DNA of 6,421 bases from Candidatus Moraniibacteriota bacterium (GTDB lineage Bacteria > Patescibacteriota > Minisyncoccia > Moranbacterales > UBA9337). Position 1 is the first letter of the stretch. Each line of letters begins with the position of its first letter. Both the position numbers and the translations under genes were made by a program. Under the pieces are notes generated by a model. The model was not told the DNA's origin, did not search any database, and worked only from the letters and a program-made list of their open reading frames with translations. Positions 5,266-6,421 of the stretch are shown in pieces. The DNA lies in contig DNVQ01000042.1 of the NCBI GenBank assembly GCA_003507475.1, forward strand, positions 1-6,421. The letters run 5' to 3'.

Positions 5266-5336
5266 TCTTATTGTTTTAATATTTTATGTTTCAGTGTTCA
5301 ATTGCTTTAATGTTTTAATGTTAAATTGTTTTAATG
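5266..5336 (+). repeat. 8-base tandem array (TTTTAATG type) ending on the first ATG of uvrD
   Basis: Seven octamers in strict 8-base register run from 5281 to 5336. Exact or near copies of TTTTAATG lie at 5305, 5313 and 5329, with diverged units such as TTTCAGTG (5289-5296) and TTAAATTG (5321-5328) between. A further TTTTAAT copy lies at 5274-5280. The final ATG (5334-5336) is in frame with the helicase. Same word and orientation as the array before xerC. Confidence 0.75.
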
Positions 5337-6421
5337 AATAACTCTATGAACCTACTTAAAGATCTCAACCCTTCCCAAAAAGAAGCCGTCACCACCACCG
5401 ATGGACCAGTTTTAGTTATTGCAGGCGCTGGCAGCGGCAAAACTAAAACTCTTACTCACAGAGTTGTTTATCTTATTCAAGAAAAACACATCAAACCGCA
5501 TAATATTCTAGCTGTAACTTTTACCAACAAAGCTTCCATGGAAATGAAAGAAAGAATAATGAAGCTCCTAAAAGAAAGTAATCAAAATTTGTCGGGCTTC
5601 CCTCATATCGGAACTTTTCACAATATCTGCGCCAAAATATTGCGCAAAGAAATTGACAAATTGGGATACAAAAAAACTTTTAATATTTTTGATGACCAAG
5701 ATCAGCTCGCTTTAATAAAAAGAATTTTTAAAGACTTGGAAATAAATAAAGACCAATTTAATCCGCGTGGTATATTAAGTGTCATATCTAAAGCCAAAAA
5801 TGAACTTCGCGATGCGGAAATGTTTGAATTAAATATAAGCGGATATTACGAAGAAATTGTTTCCAAGGTTTACAAAAAATATCAAAAAGCGCTAAAGGAA
5901 AACAACGCTCTGGACTTTGATGATTTGATTCTTCTAACTGTCACTATTCTCGAAAAGTTTCCCGACGTTTTGAATTACTATCAGGAATTATTTAAATATA
6001 TCATGGTCGATGAATATCAGGACACCAATCATGCTCAATATAAATTAATTAACTTGCTCTCTTCTAAACATAAGAACATTTGGGTTTGCGGGGATGATTT
6101 CCAGGCCATCTACGGTTGGCGCCAGGCAGATATAAAAAATATTTTAAATTTTGAAAAAGACTACCCGCAAACCAAAGAAATTAAGCTTGAACAAAATTAT
6201 CGCTCAACTCAAATTATTCTTGATGCCGCAGCTGAAATTATTGCCAGAAATATAAATCAAAAAAATAAGAAAGTTTGGACCGAGAAGAAGGGTGGTCATC
6301 TTATCACCTCTTTTGAAGCTTCAGATGAAAAAGAGGAAGCTCAGTTTATTGCCCGAGAAATAAAAAAAATTATATCGAATAGTTCACAGTCAACAGTTCA
6401 CGGTTCACAGGCAAATAAAAA
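5334..6421 (+). CDS. uvrD: UvrD/PcrA-type superfamily 1 DNA helicase, N-terminal part, runs off the window
   Basis: 362 codons are visible; the full family length is usually about 650-750. Motifs occur in the proper order: Q-motif region 'LNPSQKEAV' (11-19), Walker A 'AGAGSGKT' (30-37, K36), motif Ia 'TFTNKA' (62-67), Ib 'GTFHN' (93-97), 'LDFDDLI' (193-199), Walker B 'VDEYQDT' (225-231), motif III 'GDDFQAIYGWRQAD' (253-266) and motif IV 'LEQNYRS' (285-291). This is a 3'-5' ATP-driven helicase of nucleotide excision repair, mismatch repair or fork rescue. Motif III reads DDFQ..GWRQAD where UvrD/PcrA usually have DDDQ..GWRGAD. The start is uncertain: ATG 5334 ends the octamer array, and ATG 5346 (MNLLKDLNPS) fits the family equally well. 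Neither has a ribosome site. The visible end, 'SSQSTVHGSQ', is encoded by a heptamer array. Confidence 0.93.
   Translation, partial: MNNSMNLLKDLNPSQKEAVTTTDGPVLVIAGAGSGKTKTLTHRVVYLIQEKHIKPHNILAVTFTNKASMEMKERIMKLLKESNQNLSGFPHIGTFHNICAKILRKEIDKLGYKKTFNIFDDQDQLALIKRIFKDLEINKDQFNPRGILSVISKAKNELRDAEMFELNISGYYEEIVSKVYKKYQKALKENNALDFDDLILLTVTILEKFPDVLNYYQELFKYIMVDEYQDTNHAQYKLINLLSSKHKNIWVCGDDFQAIYGWRQADIKNILNFEKDYPQTKEIKLEQNYRSTQIILDAAAEIIARNINQKNKKVWTEKKGGHLITSFEASDEKEEAQFIAREIKKIISNSSQSTVHGSQANK
6382..6409 (+). repeat. 7-base tandem array (GTTCACA type) inside the uvrD coding frame
   Basis: Four back-to-back heptamers: GTTCACA (6382-6388), GTCAACA (6389-6395), GTTCACG (6396-6402) and GTTCACA (6403-6409). 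They encode part of 'NSSQSTVHGSQA' near helicase residues 350-360, in a polar linker just before where relatives have the 'diaVLyRtn' segment. The word has no stop in any plus-strand phase, so it can be read through. Confidence 0.75.

Noticed and set aside
4842..5336. 23S rRNA intervening sequence
   Set aside because: The flanks encode xerC and uvrD, not 23S rRNA; no rRNA sequence is recognisable.
2301..6409. CRISPR array
   Set aside because: Units of 7-8 bases are contiguous with no unique spacers, and no cas gene is present.
1..6421. Alternative genetic code with TGA as glycine (code 25, as in Gracilibacteria/Absconditabacteria)
   Set aside because: The recognisable proteins read through cleanly with the standard bacterial code and no in-frame TGA at conserved glycines. 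The lack of TGA stops among only five complete genes is not informative.

Overview
The window looks like a piece of an AT-rich bacterial chromosome, most likely from the Candidate Phyla Radiation (Patescibacteria, Parcubacteria-like). This is an inference. It rests on the low GC (about 25-35% by eye over most of the window), a truncated multi-pass protein with a 'GW.IVRD..N' signature like the VirB6/TrbL-type membrane proteins common in these genomes, a LysM-LysM-CHAP wall hydrolase, and intergenic spaces filled with degenerate short-period repeats. All five complete genes end in TAA or TAG. No 16S or other lineage marker is present.

Layout. The left half (1-3571) is entirely on the minus strand: a truncated VirB6-like membrane protein (1-512), a four-helix membrane protein of unknown function with clearly higher GC (1044-1511), a small basic hypothetical protein (1841-2092) and a LysM/CHAP peptidoglycan hydrolase (2361-3503). 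The last three look like separate transcription units, each with a recognisable promoter and a hairpin terminator. The hydrolase promoter is a near-consensus sigma-70 site. A DnaA box lies just upstream of it, and its leader holds a possible 23-codon upstream ORF that overlaps the hydrolase start as ATGA.

The right half (3932-6421) is on the plus strand: a full-length XerC/XerD-type tyrosine recombinase with all six catalytic residues, a 23S-rRNA-intervening-sequence-type four-helix-bundle protein (S23/TIGR02436 family), and the N-terminal part of a UvrD/PcrA superfamily 1 helicase cut by the window edge. None of the three has a visible Shine-Dalgarno sequence.

The most notable signal is a set of degenerate tandem arrays with strict 7- or 8-base periods. 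They occur at 2301-2363, 3774-3851, 3858-3934, 4842-4881, 5266-5336 and 6382-6409. They reach exactly into start or stop codons: the last octamer ends on the ATG of xerC and on the first ATG of the helicase, and a unit contains the stop codon of the hydrolase or of xerC. The four-helix-bundle gene sits between two octamer arrays in opposite orientation. One heptamer array lies inside the helicase reading frame. The arrays resemble in style the heptanucleotide STRR sequences of heterocystous cyanobacteria. A second, unrelated repeat (648-682) is the widespread G/C-rich 'GEGWGEG' intergenic element.
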